A stretch of DNA of 64,000 nt from Gigantopelta aegis (lineage: Eukaryota; Mollusca; Gastropoda; Neomphalida; Peltospiridae): contig NC_054703.1 in assembly GCF_016097555.1 (NCBI RefSeq), forward strand, positions 37,866,203-37,930,202, read 5' to 3'. The notes beneath the pieces were generated by a model, which was not told the DNA's origin, did not search any database, and saw only the letters and a program-made list of their open reading frames with translations. Below, one piece after another: positions 25,276-37,344 of the stretch (position 1 is the stretch's first letter; each line of letters starts with the position of its first letter). Made by a program: the position numbers and the translations under genes.

Positions 25276-26029
25276 AGAACAGAACTTTATTATTCTCAGA
25301 CCGTTACACACGGGGATATGTGGAACATGATGCATAAACTGTAGTGACAAGATAGGGTTTACAGGAGTCTATAGTATAATAGGATTAATACAAATTCAAT
25401 AAAACAATATAGATAATATTAAAGTAGAAATACATTAAAATATGAAAGGCAATAATATGATATTAAGTAAAGTAATGTAATGTCACATTAGTGTAATTGA
25501 TACCAAATGTGCTGATGTGTTAACACTAAATGTACTCACCACAGACTTCCATTACCTTGGCAAAATGTTCAGTGCTATTTTGAAACAGTTTGGGGAAACA
25601 GCCGACATGGACACACCGATAAATTTTTATAATAGCACTGTTGAAAATAAAGCAGAAATGCCCATTAAACAACGTCTTCATCGCGCAATTATATTGTTTT
25701 TATAACATATGCACGTGAAGGTTACGACAATCGGAGTGGGGGTGGGGAGGGGGGGGGGGGGGTCTTTAGTCAACTCTAGCCTTCCCCTTATTGATATTTT
25801 GTAGTGGAGTGCAATATTGCGGCGATCAGCGACGAATGGTAGCTAGCTACTGTGTCTAAAATGCACATTTAATTTCCAAAAACTGATGCTCTAGTTTGAT
25901 TATTCTCGAGTCCTGTCATGGCATTAAACTTACATGTTCTTAACCAGTACCAACGTGTCACGTGGGCACACACTTTCCTCTACGTGACGACACGAAAGTA
26001 TAGCGCAGGGTCGTATGTATGTGTATAGT

Positions 26030-26030
<1 letters not shown>
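25276..26030. other. No gene recognised
   Basis: AT-rich sequence with a G run at 25741-25762. It begins with TCAGAACAGAACTTTATTAT, resembling the reverse complement of a transcript 3' end, but no element body was identified. Confidence 0.35.
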
Positions 26031-26100
<70 letters not shown>

Positions 26101-26135
26101 ATGTATGTATGTATGTATGTATATATGTGTATGTA
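26031..26135. repeat. (TA)n plus (TATG)n microsatellite
   Basis: A long TA run to 26096, then (ATGT)n. The next 60 bases (AATCTAATGGTAATTAAAAG, TAGGAGAATAATGTAT) resemble the arms of the fold-back repeat at 46827-47505. Confidence 0.9.
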
Positions 26136-26367
26136 TATTACGATCTGTGTTTGGATAAAGTGTGTGGCAAATCTAATGGTAATTAAAAGTAGGAGAATAA
26201 TGTATCGCGGTTGTTAAGTCTAATGTATAATTTATGACTGAAACCAATTAAAACATATTAAAAGAAAAACAAATAATAATGATTGTTGTCAAGTAAATCC
26301 TGATTAAGCTCATCGATTCATATGTTTAACACACATTGAATCTGAGAATTCAACGGATTTGTAAAAA

Positions 26368-26640
26368 TTTCATTTTAACATATTTTCGTGCTTATATCCA
26401 ATTAAGGTTCAAGCACGCTGTCCTGGGCACATACCTCAGCTATCTGGGCTGTCTGTCCAGGACAGTGGGTTACTTGTTCGTTGGTTAGTGGTTAGTGAGA
26501 GAGAAGAGGGTTCAGTGGCCTTACACCTTCCCATTGAGCCATTAAGAACTCGCTCTGGGTTGGAGCCGGTACCGGGCTGCGAACCCTGTAGCTACCAGCC
26601 TGTAGAGAGATGGCTAACCACTGCGCCACCAAGGCCGGTA
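26368..26640 (-). mobile_element. SINE family C, complete
   Basis: Read on minus: the head GGTGGCGCAGTGGTTAGCCA contains an A-box-like sequence, and the B box is GGGTTCGCAGCCC. The body contains GCTCAATGGGAAGGTGTAAG, and the tail AACCTTAATTGGATATAAGC ends in AAAATATGTTAAAATGAAAT. A pol III-transcribed tRNA-derived SINE. Confidence 0.85.
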
Positions 26641-26756
26641 TTGTAACAATGATACAGTATAGAAATTTGGGGATTCCATCTCACAATCTAACGCTTTCGA
26701 TCCAAAATGTGGGATTCACTGAATATTCTGCCAGATTCGCAGCCTTTTTTAGCTAT

Positions 26757-26835
26757 GCAGGCGCGGATCCAGAGAGGGGTCGATGGGGTTCGGACCCTTC
26801 CTCCCCCCCCCCCAACCCCACATCTCAGGACATTT
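26757..26835 (+). mobile_element. CGGATCCAG G/C-run repeat fragment
   Basis: GGCGCGGATCCAGAGAGG, then GGGGTTCGGACCC and a C run. Same family as 20143-20340. Confidence 0.45.
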
Positions 26836-26892
26836 AAAAAAAATCAACAAAAAAATCAGTTATTTCAATGGAAAAAAGAAGAAGAAGTAAAG

Positions 26893-27251
26893 TTTGTTTT
26901 ATTTAACGACGCCACTAGAGCACATTTATTTTGTATCTTATCATCGGCTATTGGACGTCAAACATATGGTCATTCTGACACTGTTTTTTAGAGGAAACCC
27001 GCTGTCGCCACATAGGCTACTCTTTCACGACAGGCAGCAAGGGATAGCACAAACCATGGCCTTTGTTGAACCAGTTATGGAGCACTGACCGGTGCAAGTG
27101 GTTTACACCTACCCATTGAGCCTTGCGGAGCACTCACTCAGGGTTTCGAGTCGGGATCTGGATTAAAAATCCCATGCCTCGACTGGGATCCGAACCCAGT
27201 ACCTACCAGCCTGTAGACCGATGACCTAACCACGACGCCACCGAGGCCGGT
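26893..27251 (-). mobile_element. SINE family B, complete
   Basis: On minus the head is ACCGGCCTCGGTGGCGTCGT with GGTTAGG (A box), and the B box is GGGTTCGGATCCC. The body has GGTGTAAACCACTTGCACCG and CCATGGTTTGTGCTATCCCT. The tail is CTAGTGGCGTCGTTAAATAA. It shares its central domain with family A but has a different tRNA head. Confidence 0.9.
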
Positions 27252-27309
27252 TTATTCAAATAGAGTTATCTCGTATCAGGACTACACAATAAATAAAATA
27301 TATATTTGA

Positions 27310-27765
27310 GAAAAGATAGTTTTTGTTTCTTTCATCATTTAAAACTTAAAATTAATATTTTGTGCAGAATTATAAAAGTAAAAATTCTTTTAAAAAACCC
27401 CACCCAAAACATACCGACCTGTAAACAGTGTCGTCTGCTTGTTGTAGAATTTTGACAGGGGTCAAGGTTAGTAAACACGTTTTAATTTTAATGTGGCGAA
27501 GCATTGTAATAATATAACTAATTTCCAATGACGTCACTGTGCATCTCCTGACATTAACTATAAACTGAATATTATATATATGACGTTTCCGTCTTAAGAA
27601 AGCTGGAACAATTCCAATGCAAAATTGCTATTGAAAATGTTTTGTTTGATCATGATTATTGTACCTGAATGCATTTGAAGAAAATAACGTGATTGAAAAA
27701 TTGCACCTTTAAAGAAATATGGATTTCAAGTGAAATTACGGTAAGATATTACAGGATACACCCCG
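27310..27765 (+). mobile_element. Repeat family R1, copy 1 (no termini)
   Basis: It shares blocks with 29130-29617 and 30295-30790: ATACCGACCTGTAAACA, TTGACAGGGGTCAAGGTTAG, TTTTAATGTGGCG, AATATGGATTTCAAGTGAAA and TTACGGTAAGATAT. Its right end runs straight into family P block A. Confidence 0.8.
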
Positions 27766-27779
27766 AGTGTCTTGTGATA

Positions 27780-28385
27780 TCATCATTTAACATATAATAT
27801 CTTACATTTTCAGTGCAATCAAAGTATGTGATATTTTTCAGATCACATACTTTAAGAATTTGATAACTTTGCAAATTAGATGTAAATTAGTCGAGGTCTC
27901 GGCACTAGGTTTATTGACATTTAAGCAAACGTACTTGGGTGACACTCCATGATTGACGTATGCATTTAGTCATCAAATAAAAACATTTCAATGGCAATTT
28001 GACACTGAAAGCTGTCCAGCGTTCAGAAAACAAAAAAAACGTTAGGCATAACTTTATTTTGATGTAAGGACATCCAAAATGACGTCATTCGAGTTTGACG
28101 TCATTTCCATTCAAAAATACACCGCGCCACATATTCTTACGTCATTTGAATATCTAGTAATGGCGGACTGGAATTAAAGTTGCGTGTACAGTTTACAAAA
28201 ACACGTTGCATTAAGCTTGAGTTTATATGATAAAGAGATTATTACCCTCGTGTATTTCGGTATCGTCAGTATCATATATTAGGATTAAAAATAATGTATT
28301 ATGCTCGCCAGAGGCTCGCATAATACAATTTGTATTCTTAATATATGATATTGACGATACCGAAAAACTCTCTGGTAATAACCTC
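27780..28385 (+). mobile_element. Palindromic repeat family P, copy 2
   Basis: Order A-B-C-D-E: CTTACATTTTCAGTGCAATC, ACTAGGTTTATTGACATTTA, AAAGCTGTCCAGCGTTCAG, two TGACGTCA sites (28080, 28096), then the palindrome at 28236-28385. The palindrome tip reads CTCGCCAGAGGCTCG, inverted relative to copy 1. Confidence 0.85.
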
Positions 28386-29017
28386 TAATTATTACCCTCC
28401 TGGTGAAGATATAGCGGTGTCGTACAAATTTCGTACGCACCACCAGGTGCGTATTACAAACTCTATTTTGATTTGTCAACAGGGAAAAGAGTCAATTTCG
28501 ATTGGTTGGACAGCGACCTTATTAGCATAACGGGACTATTTTTTTTTCATTCATAATTAATGTCAAGGTCAGTAACATCCACAACTTTTGGTCTACAAAT
28601 TATTATTGTCAGTTGTGATTTGTGAATTCATCATTATTAAGGTCTACAACGGTTACTTTTTGGACCCTTGTTTTGGTTTCGTACACAATAAATGAAACTT
28701 ATTACATACCCATTAAATCTTACTATATAAATACAGCTCTGAATACAAGAATTGAATACAACTTTCCGTATTCAACTCAACTGCCGGAACTATACCGTAT
28801 TCAACGCTACTATTTATAGCACATGGTTACCGGGAATGCCCTTCGCGATATGTAAACAAAGTTTGTGCTTGGTTTGTTTAAAATGTTATTTAGTGGAAAA
28901 TTTGAACTGAAAACGGACGAAAACGGTGACAAATATTTACAATTTAATGAGCGCGATACCAAAACTTGAGACGGGAAAACTACTAACCAACGAGCTTTTA
29001 ATCCACGATAGTTAAGG
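28386..29017. other. R1 terminal fragment in otherwise unassigned sequence
   Basis: 28641-28690 matches the left terminal repeat of R1 (TTTTTGGACCCTTGTTTTGG). Nothing else was recognised. Confidence 0.5.
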
Positions 29018-29617
29018 TCGACCACAGTCACTTTTTGGACCCTTGTTTTGGCTTCGTTACATCGTACACAATTCTTGTTCTTTTTCAATAAATAAAACAT
29101 CTCCAACCGTAATTTTGTGATATGATATAATATTTGACAAAAGGTACGTTTTATTTCTTTCATCTTTCAAAACTTCAAATTAATATTTTGTCCAGAATTA
29201 TGAAAAATACAAAAAGTACCGACCTGTAAACAACGTTGTCTGCTTGTTATAGGAATTTGACAGGGGTCAAGGTTAGTAGACTAGTTTTTATTTTAATGTG
29301 GCGCAGCATTGTAATAATACAGCTAATTTTGAATTTAAATGACGTCAGTATTCCAATGACGTCACTTTGCATCTCCTTACAATAACCATAAACTGGTTAC
29401 ATGACCTTTCCTTTTTGGAAAAATTCCAATGTAAAATTGCTATTGATTTTTTTTTTCTTAACATTACTAATGCACCTGGATGTCTTTGAACAAAATCTTG
29501 TGATTAAAAATTGCACCTTTTACGAAATATGGATTTCTAGTGAAATTACGGTAAGGATATGCTATATGTATTGTGTACGAAGCCAAAACAAGGGTGCGAA
29601 AAGTGACTGTCGTCGAC
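29018..29617 (+). mobile_element. Repeat family R1, copy 2, with 41-bp terminal inverted repeats
   Basis: The ends 29018-29058 and 29577-29617 are inverted copies with three differences (GTCGACCACAGTCACTTTTT against GTCGACGACAGTCACTTTTC). The body shares the R1 blocks and has two TGACGTCA sites at 29340 and 29357. At about 600 bp with no coding capacity, it is a MITE-like non-autonomous DNA element. Confidence 0.7.
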
Positions 29618-30165
29618 TTCAGCAACAATGCCGTCTCCTCACGTAGAAAACTTGAATGAACTGTCAACCGGATTATTCAGTGGAGCGATGATTTATGGAG
29701 GCACATTTAATATAAACTTAAACTTTTCAGCAACGAATAATTCCATGAACATCAATAAAAGAAAACACACCGATGACGACTCAGACACTGAGTGAACAAT
29801 TCTTGACATTTTTCTTCGTTGATAAAACTGGCACGCTGAAGGTTTTGTGACGTATTACGAGCAAATTAAATATTATATTGTTGGTGAATTTTAGCTATTG
29901 CATTGTCTTTAAAAGGCATTTCAAACAATATCATTAAAATTATAGGTAACTTTTCACTCGTTCTTTCTTATTTCTGTTTATTGTTTAAATAGAATTATAT
30001 TCCCATGTGTAATAATTGGTGGTTCTTCGGTCCGCGTAGTAACACAGCTGACCTTGTTGTGTAAATTTTGAAATCCCCGTCATTAGCTAGCAGTGTTACA
30101 ATTTCTGAATTATTATTTGGAAAAAAAATAATTCCAATTTTGGGTATGTAATAAATACAAAACTC
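29618..30165. other. No feature recognised
   Basis: AT-rich sequence with no open frame or repeat that I could place. Confidence 0.3.
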
Positions 30166-30226
30166 GTGTATTTCCTGCCGGAAACCCCTCTGCCTGCGGC
30201 ATCGGCGTTTCCTGCAGGAAATACAC
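30166..30226. repeat. Short inverted repeat, 20-bp arms
   Basis: Arms 30166-30185 (GTGTATTTCCTGCCGGAAAC) and 30207-30226, with one mismatch and a GC-rich loop. Confidence 0.85.
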
Positions 30227-30294
30227 TCGTGGAATACAGAAATCAGAAAACCACATATATGTAGTTTTGTCTATATATCCAACGTTAATTTTTT

Positions 30295-30790
30295 CATATG
30301 ATATATTTGACAAAAGGTAGTTTTTTGGGTTTTTTAAACTTAATATTGTTTGTAGAAATATGAAAAAATAAAATATACCGACCTGTAAACAGCGTTGTTT
30401 GCTTGTTGTAGAAATTTAAAAGGGGTCAAGGTTAGTAGACCAGTTTTTATTTTAATGTGGCGATGCATTGTAATAATATAGCTAATTTTGAATTTGAATG
30501 AAGTCAGAATTCCAATGACGCCACTTTGCACCTCCTTACAATAACCACTAACTGGATACATGACGTTTCCGTGTTAAGAATGTTGGAAAAAAACCAATGC
30601 AAAATTCTTATCGATTTAAAAAAAAAAAATTCGAACATTACTGAAGCACCTGAATGTGTTTGAAGAAAATTCTGTGATTAAAAAATTGAACCTTTTACGA
30701 AATATGGATTTCAAGTGAAATTACGGTAAGATATGCTATATTAAATGTGTACAAAGCCAAAACAAGGGCGCGAAAAGTGACTGTCGTCGA
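30295..30790 (+). mobile_element. Repeat family R1, copy 3 (right terminus only)
   Basis: It carries the R1 blocks and the right terminal repeat (AAGCCAAAACAAGGG, AAGTGACTGTCGTCGA) at 30751-30790. No left terminus is present. Confidence 0.75.
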
Positions 30791-31311
30791 TCTTAAAGTT
30801 ATAACTTTAGTTTTCCCGTGAACTCAGCTGCTTTTGCAAGCTACACGTTTTTAACTGTAAAAACACTGTTGTTCTCATATTGGTTGGATTTTTGGTCAAC
30901 AAATTGTTATTGTCAGTTGTGATTTGTGAATTCGACATTATTAGCATAACAGGAACATTTGTTTCTTGGGCGCGTTTTGTTAAACTATGGAATTATGCAT
31001 TAGTTTTACCCATTTTTCACCCAATATGAAAATAAACATATATTTATGCATGTACCTTACAGCTTTCTTTAAATTAAAAAAAGAAACCCGATGGAAATTT
31101 ATGGGTAAAATACGTCTTCATCACTCCCCTGAAAACGTCACTGAGAAGTAGCGGAAGTACAACGAACTATTTCTCAATGCGGCGGTACGTAGTCGTGCAC
31201 CGGCTAGTTATGCAAATCAACATCCGGTCTTAAAATGCAAAATTGATTGATTGATTGATTTATTTTTCATAATTTGCGTGATTTAAAGGAGGGTAATAAA
31301 TAAAATACCAC
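30791..31311. other. No gene recognised; (TTGA)n run
   Basis: A short (ATTG)n run at 31243-31262. The rest is unassigned. Confidence 0.3.
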
Positions 31312-31415
31312 ACTCGTTTTCGCTAGATATTATTTTTACGAAACGAGTGAACTTACGTCAGATACGTTTGGGAAGTTCACGAGTTTCGTAAAAATGATAT
31401 CTAGCGAAAACTCGT
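31312..31415. repeat. Inverted repeat, 43-bp arms
   Basis: 31312-31354 and 31373-31415 are inverted copies with few mismatches (CGCTAGATATTATTTTTACG against its complement), separated by an 18-bp loop. There is no obvious terminal duplication. Confidence 0.9.
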
Positions 31416-31499
31416 ATAGTATTCTATATTTTCCCCACATCTGTTTACACTGGTTTTAAACAATTATATACATTTTATTCTTAATGTAAATGGTATTTT

Positions 31500-31640
31500 C
31501 AAACACTAACTTTTCTGACACCCAATAGCCGACGTGTATGTTTGTGCTGGGGTGTCGATAGAAAATACTTTCATTCGTTCAGGCATCCATTCGTTCAACT
31601 TCATGCATTCATTCATTCATTGTTCCATCCATCCATCCAA
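31500..31640 (+). mobile_element. SINE 3' tail fragment with (CATT)n
   Basis: TGACACCCAATAGCCGACGT, GTGCTGGGGTGTCGATAG, then a degenerate CATT/CATC tail. The same GCTGGGGTGTCGTTAAA motif follows the assembly gap at 61520-61540. Confidence 0.55.
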
Positions 31641-32213
31641 TCATTCATACATGACCGTGCAATGTCAATGATGATGGTAATAATACCAACAAGTAAGTAA
31701 GTGAATCAATGAAAAAAAACATGAAAAAAACAAAAAAACAAAAAAACAATAATAATAATAATAATTACCCGCACAGTCCTAACTCTTGTAGCACTTTAAG
31801 CGAGTTATGTTTCCTTTGTTGCAGTGTGACAACTATCTCGAAAGCGGCCGCCGAACACCCGTAATCCTCAGGGCACAAATAACGTTTGCTCAGCTTGTCT
31901 TAAAAAAAATATATATATAACTTACGAGTTAAAGCTCGTGACTGACAACATTAATTTCACTCGGGACAGATAATCCGTAATTCCGAGTATCGAGTGGGTT
32001 ATTGCATTTATTACCCATAGTGTAAATAGTTTAGAAACTTTAAACTTCTTACAAGACGTGAAAGTCTGAGGAAACTGATGACGTCACGAAAGAAAAGCAA
32101 TGACATCAAAAGCTATCTTTAGGTACACAAATCAAATGATTCACCCGCATTTCACTGCCCATCAACCACGTATCATTCGAAATCAATAAATATTGGCGTA
32201 TGCCATTCATCAG
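31641..32213. other. Simple repeats, no gene
   Basis: It includes an A-rich (CAAAAAA)n and (AAT)n stretch at 31718-31765. The block around 32055-32155 (CTGATGACGTCACG, TTCACCCGCATTTCACTGCC) recurs in diverged form at 35340-35410, just outside the opposite end of the element pair 32214-35270. Confidence 0.5.
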
Positions 32214-32445
32214 TCTAATTAAAATTAGCTCCACTATTACATGTGGTTATAACAACAGCCCGTTGGAGCTCATGTCCAGTTGGTCTTTCATTCGACCAAT
32301 CAAAACCTTACTTGCAAAATCATGCCAGTTATTTGAAAAAAAAATTGAAAACATTCGGGATTATGCCGAGGGTATACGAAATGATTCGGGTGAGCTACGA
32401 AGTATGCCGGAAACTAATTTCAATATAAAATTCGTTTCAAGACTT

Positions 32446-32446
32446 T

Positions 32447-32522
<76 letters not shown>
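32446..32522. repeat. (CAA)n microsatellite
   Basis: About 25 nearly perfect CAA triplets. Confidence 0.97.
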
Positions 32523-32523
<1 letters not shown>

Positions 32524-32722
32524 AAGTGATGGTATAGCCATAAAATCTGTTTATACTAGTATACAGTCCAGAGTTTATTACTGCACTTTTCTCCCTGTTT
32601 TTTAATGTTGAAATAGACCAACAAGTTCGCCTATTACATAAATAGTCTCACCCGATATTTTTAGAATTTGTATGCTCCCGAATAGCGCTATAAAAGGCGA
32701 AGTGTAATTGGTCAATATTTAA

Positions 32723-35178
32723 ATTGGGCAATTCCACGGTAACGGAATTACGAGTTGGAGAGATATTTCAGGCATTAAACTCAGCTAGTCCACATAAGAA
32801 AAATTATCATGACGATGTAACTATGTAATACACGAATACTGCACTAGTGCTTGTCATGGGCAGAAGTGAGACTCCCTACTGCAAGGTGTAGTGCATGAGT
32901 ACTTAATTAAAGTTTGGTAACGGAATTACGTAAAAACGGACACCATTTTTACGGGCACCGCAAAACATCTACAAACTCTGTGAAGTATGATGAAATAATT
33001 ATTTATCTTCATGATGGAATGATCTCCTAATGACTTGTGATTAACAAAATAGAAATTATATTACAAATTATCTATTCATAATTGTGTTGTACAACATTGA
33101 ATGCTTGTAACAGAATTACACAGTTCGGTAACGGAATTACCGCTCTGAATTTACTTTTAAAAAACAATATTTATTTACTTTAAATTTGATTTGCAAATAT
33201 ATTGCATAATTTTATAAGTTAAATAATAATTCGGTATACTTGTTTTAAGCATTCATACTAATATTTCAAATGATAACTAGTTTCAATATCGGTAAAATGT
33301 ACACGTACATGTATATGAGTGGAGATTTAAACTAGCATTAAACTGTGTACATATTACATAGTAAATGTTTAAAATGTTTGACAGCAATTGAACACAAATT
33401 CTTGAACAGTGACATTGTTAATAACAAAGAGAATTACACCAGGTCAGAGGAACACAGGCCAATTAAAATTATATAAACTGACCGTCAAACATCTAGATTG
33501 TATTACGGTAAGTGAAAGATATTATGCCTAATACTAAAAGTCCTCATCTATCTGAGGTTATGATAACATACATGACAACATTCAAATCACCAGTATTTTC
33601 TTTTTTGTCCAACCAAACATGCCATCTTTCCATTTTAAGAATTCTACTCAGATCAGATTTCCTTGTAAAGACAGCATTAACACTATAAAACGGTTGCTTT
33701 CTTTTTGTCCATTATATACATTTAAAAGCAAAATATTGTTAATTAGAATGATACTTTCCATTTTCTGGATATCCTGTCATTTAAATATAAATTATTAAAT
33801 ACATGTACAGTCAATAAATGCCTTTGGATAAAGTAACATTAAAGTTTGCTTCAAGTAGATATGTTATGTTACATTTCCACTTTCTGGACCCTATATATGT
33901 TTAAAGATATATGTACAGGGCTTGAAATAGCAGCCTGTAAAAAGTGAAAAGAAGTCTATTTTTAAATCTTGCAAGTGAAATAAACATTCACCTGCTAAAA
34001 TTAACTCAAAATCGCGTCATTTTTAAAAAAACTGATGTACGTACGATCATTTCATCTTCTATTTAGCTGAGGCCGAGCTCATAATTCTGTTACATTATAA
34101 TTTTATAATGCTCTAAACTACATATCAGAGGTCCTAATTTTCCACACATTGTCCCAAACCCTACATTCACGTTGTGCTGTCTTATTTCCAGCAGGCCATT
34201 TTTGTTTCACAGCAGGACATATTTCTTTTGGTCTGCTATTTAAAAAAATAAATAATGGCAGGCCATATTTTGCTTCATATTTTGAGCCCCGATATAATTC
34301 TAGTACATGTAGGTTTCAATTATAACTTGAATTTTGTCATGGATTTGCAGAAGTTTAGTCATCATAATGAAGCTTTTAAGTAGTACTGTTTGGTTAAAAT
34401 GTATCAGATTTCCTTAATTTCTGTATTGTTAATGGATGACATTTATATTTGCTATGGGTGTTCCGCAAATGCATTTGGAGCCACTACTAGTACTATTACC
34501 ATATGGATTTAAAAAAAAAGATTTTGTATATCTTCCTATTGTTACATCACTTGATGTATTGGTGTATATGGATAAGAGTGTAGCATTTTAGTACTATGTA
34601 GGTTTATATTAAAGTGTTTCTTGACACTATATACCAAAGACGGTAACGGAATTACAAACCTATGGTAACGGAATTACATATGTTAACAGCTATATAATTT
34701 TACTAATAATGTATGAATTTGAAAGTAAATGTGTCTGATTTTGCTCATTAACATATACTCAGAGAATATGAGTTGATTCCTTGATTACATATAAATGAAT
34801 AATACAATCTAACTTTTTGTTTGTTTTCGGTAACGGAATTACAAACTGATTCTATGTTTTCTAATTTCCCCTAAATCTAAAAAAAATATTTTTTTCATTA
34901 AAGTGGATTATGAAGTGTAGTACTTTGTTAGTGGTAAAACAAAAACACTAATAAAAAGAATATTACCTTCAATTACATGGCTGCTGTACATAAATTCATA
35001 GTGTGTATTACGGAAGTGTCATATTTTTAGTGTGACGATATCCTCATAAAATAGCTAAAGTCAAACACATCTATTTATTTTACAATATTTTACTTATCAT
35101 ATTTGGATCTTAATATATAAGGAATAACATGATTTGATTGTTTCACTCCATGTCCACTTTAGCGTGGAATTGCCCAAT
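32723..35178. mobile_element. Nested 2.46-kb element with repeated GGTAACGGAATTAC motif
   Basis: The termini ATTGGGCAATTCCACG (32723) and CGTGGAATTGCCCAAT (35163-35178) are perfect 16-bp inverted repeats. The 14-bp motif GGTAACGGAATTAC lies next to the left terminus (32738) and recurs at 32916, 33127, 34642, 34664 and 34829, with a CAG variant at 33107 and a partial reverse copy at 34083. All complete copies point the same way. No open frame over about 60 codons exists, so it is non-autonomous. The repeated motif may be a transposase binding site. No unambiguous target duplication was found. Confidence 0.7.
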
Positions 35179-35431
35179 TGTTATTTATATATGAAATGTC
35201 ACCTGGACATGGGTATTCACGCAATGCTGTTAGATCTACTGGTAGACCAGTAGAGCTAATTTTAATCAGATTGGCCATGCATTTGTTTTATTTTAAATTT
35301 ATTTATCTAAACATTCACTGTTGTTTGTAAAATCTCATCAACGAGAGACTTGACAGTCGAAGAAACCGATGACGTCAGAAAATTATATTCACCCGCATCT
35401 CACTGCCTATATATTTATTTATTCCTAGTAT

Positions 35432-36447
35432 CAGACCTTCGTTTTTGAAAAACCCAGGAGTGCTAAAAATCGCACTCCTCAAAATGCTTACGAGGGGGGT
35501 GGAAATCACACTCCTCAAAATGTAGAGGAGGGAAAAATCGCACCCCTCAAAATAATCAGAATTAGAGGGAAGAGACCGAGAGAAATTGCACCCATGAACA
35601 TGATTACGTTTGAGGAGTCATGATTTCTAAATTAAATATCTTAAGAGTTAATGTTTTGTGTTTTCAAAATAAATATCCTAATTTAACTAATATGATGGCT
35701 GTTCTCAAAGATGAAGGAATGGGCCATTGCAGTCTTACACAAGAAAAAGAAACACCATGAACACATTTGTCGATTTCTTGTGTATTATATGCATATCATG
35801 TTGCATTAAAATTATCAATCATGATAATCTGTTAACTATTTATGGATAAAGAATTGAAACTGATATATTTGTGCTTATTCTGTTTTATTTAAAACAAGTA
35901 CAATAATGTTATTCTTAATCGCAGAATGATATGATTTCCCCATGGACACAAACCTGTGAAGTGAATGTGAATTGGCATTGTAACAACTATGGTATTGCTA
36001 TTAAGAATTCTAACTAAAATGTCTTATAAAACTCTCACAACAAATAATGTCAGTAGGCCTATTTGTAAATAATTTAAACTAAACAGAAATTAAAAGTGTA
36101 ACAACCAAATGGCACAGGGTTATCACATTTATCATGATATCATAATATACATGTTATGTACCTGCAAATTCTCTATTTAAAAATAAATAATGTCATAACA
36201 GAGAAAATGTCAACATCTATTGTTTTGTAGCCAAATATATCTTACTACAATTTTTATAAATATATATTTTTACAAACAGGATTAACTTTCATTATCGGTG
36301 TACTGTAGTTAACATGTCATTTATTATACTGCTAACTCAAATCATAGCAACCCATAAAACAAATCCCAACGCCCCCCCCCCCCCCCCTAAAAAAAAAACA
36401 AACAACAACAACAAAACAACAACAACCCCACCAAAAACGAAGGTCTG
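35432..36447. mobile_element. 1.0-kb TIR element flanked by TAGTAT duplication
   Basis: The ends CAGACCTTCGTTTTT (35432) and AAAAACGAAGGTCTG (to 36447) are perfect 15-bp inverted repeats. TAGTAT directly flanks both sides, consistent with a 6-bp target duplication. The left part has three spaced copies of ATCRCACYCCTCAAAAT. A C run and (CAA)n lie near the right end (36369-36425). There is no protein. The host site is an arm of palindromic family P. Confidence 0.7.
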
Positions 36448-36648
36448 TAGTATATATTGACGATACCGAAACACACGAGGGTAATAATGTCTTTATCATA
36501 TAATCTCAAGCATAATACAACGTTTTTTTGTAAACTATACACGCAACTTTAATTCCAGTCTGCTATTAGGCCTACTAGATATTCAAATAAAGTAAGAATA
36601 TGTGGCGCAGTGTCTTTTTGAATGAAAATGTCAAATTCGAATGACGTC

Positions 36649-36692
<44 letters not shown>

Positions 36693-37290
36693 CATATAAT
36701 ATCTTACATTTTCAATGCAATCAAAGTATGTGATATTTTTCAAATCATATACTTTAACAATTTGATAACTTTGCAAATTAGATGTAAATTAATGGAGGGC
36801 ACAGCACTAGGTTTATTGACATTTAAGCAAACGCACATGGGTGACACTTCATAATTGACGCATACATTCATAGTCATCAAATAAAAACATTTCAATAGCA
36901 ATTTTACACTGAAAGCTGTCCAGCGTTCAGAAAACAAAAAACGTTAGGCCCTAGTTTATTTTGATGTAAGGACATCCAAAATGACGTCATTCGAGTTTGA
37001 CGTAATTTCCATTCAAAAATACACCGCGCCACATATTATTACGTCATTTGAATATCGCGTAATGGCTGACTGGAATTAAAGCTGCGTGTACAGTTTACAA
37101 AAACACGTTATATTAAGCTTGAAATTGTATGATAAAGAGATTATTACCCTCGTGTATTTCGGTATCGTCAATATGATATATTAGGAATAAAAATAATGTA
37201 TTATGCTCGCCAGAGGCTCGCATAATACATTTTTTATTCCTAATATATGATAATGACGACACCGAAAAACACTGGTAATAACCTCTATAT
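36448..37290. mobile_element. Palindromic repeat family P, copy 3, with inverted half-copy
   Basis: 36448-36650 is blocks E/D/C in reverse orientation. A (TA)n run at 36652-36688 follows, then a forward copy A-B-C-D-E (36689-37288) whose palindrome lies at 37139-37282. A second (TA)n run follows at 37286-37332. TGACGTCA sites occur at 36642 and 36982. Confidence 0.85.
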
Positions 37291-37293
37291 ATG

Positions 37294-37330
<37 letters not shown>

Positions 37331-37344
37331 GTATGTATGTATAT

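Larger units (their letters stand above)
32214..35270. mobile_element. Outer TIR element split by a nested insertion
   Basis: The ends TCTAATTAAAATTAGCTCCA (32214) and TAGAGCTAATTTTAATCAGA (to 35270) are inverted copies. Flanking sequence on both sides also matches (see 31641-32213). Inside are AACAGCCCGTTGGAGCTCAT and, at the right, TCACCTGGACATGGGTATTC. Without the insert at 32723-35178 the element is about 600 bp with no coding capacity, so a MITE. A (CAA)n run at 32446-32522 lies within it. Confidence 0.65.
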
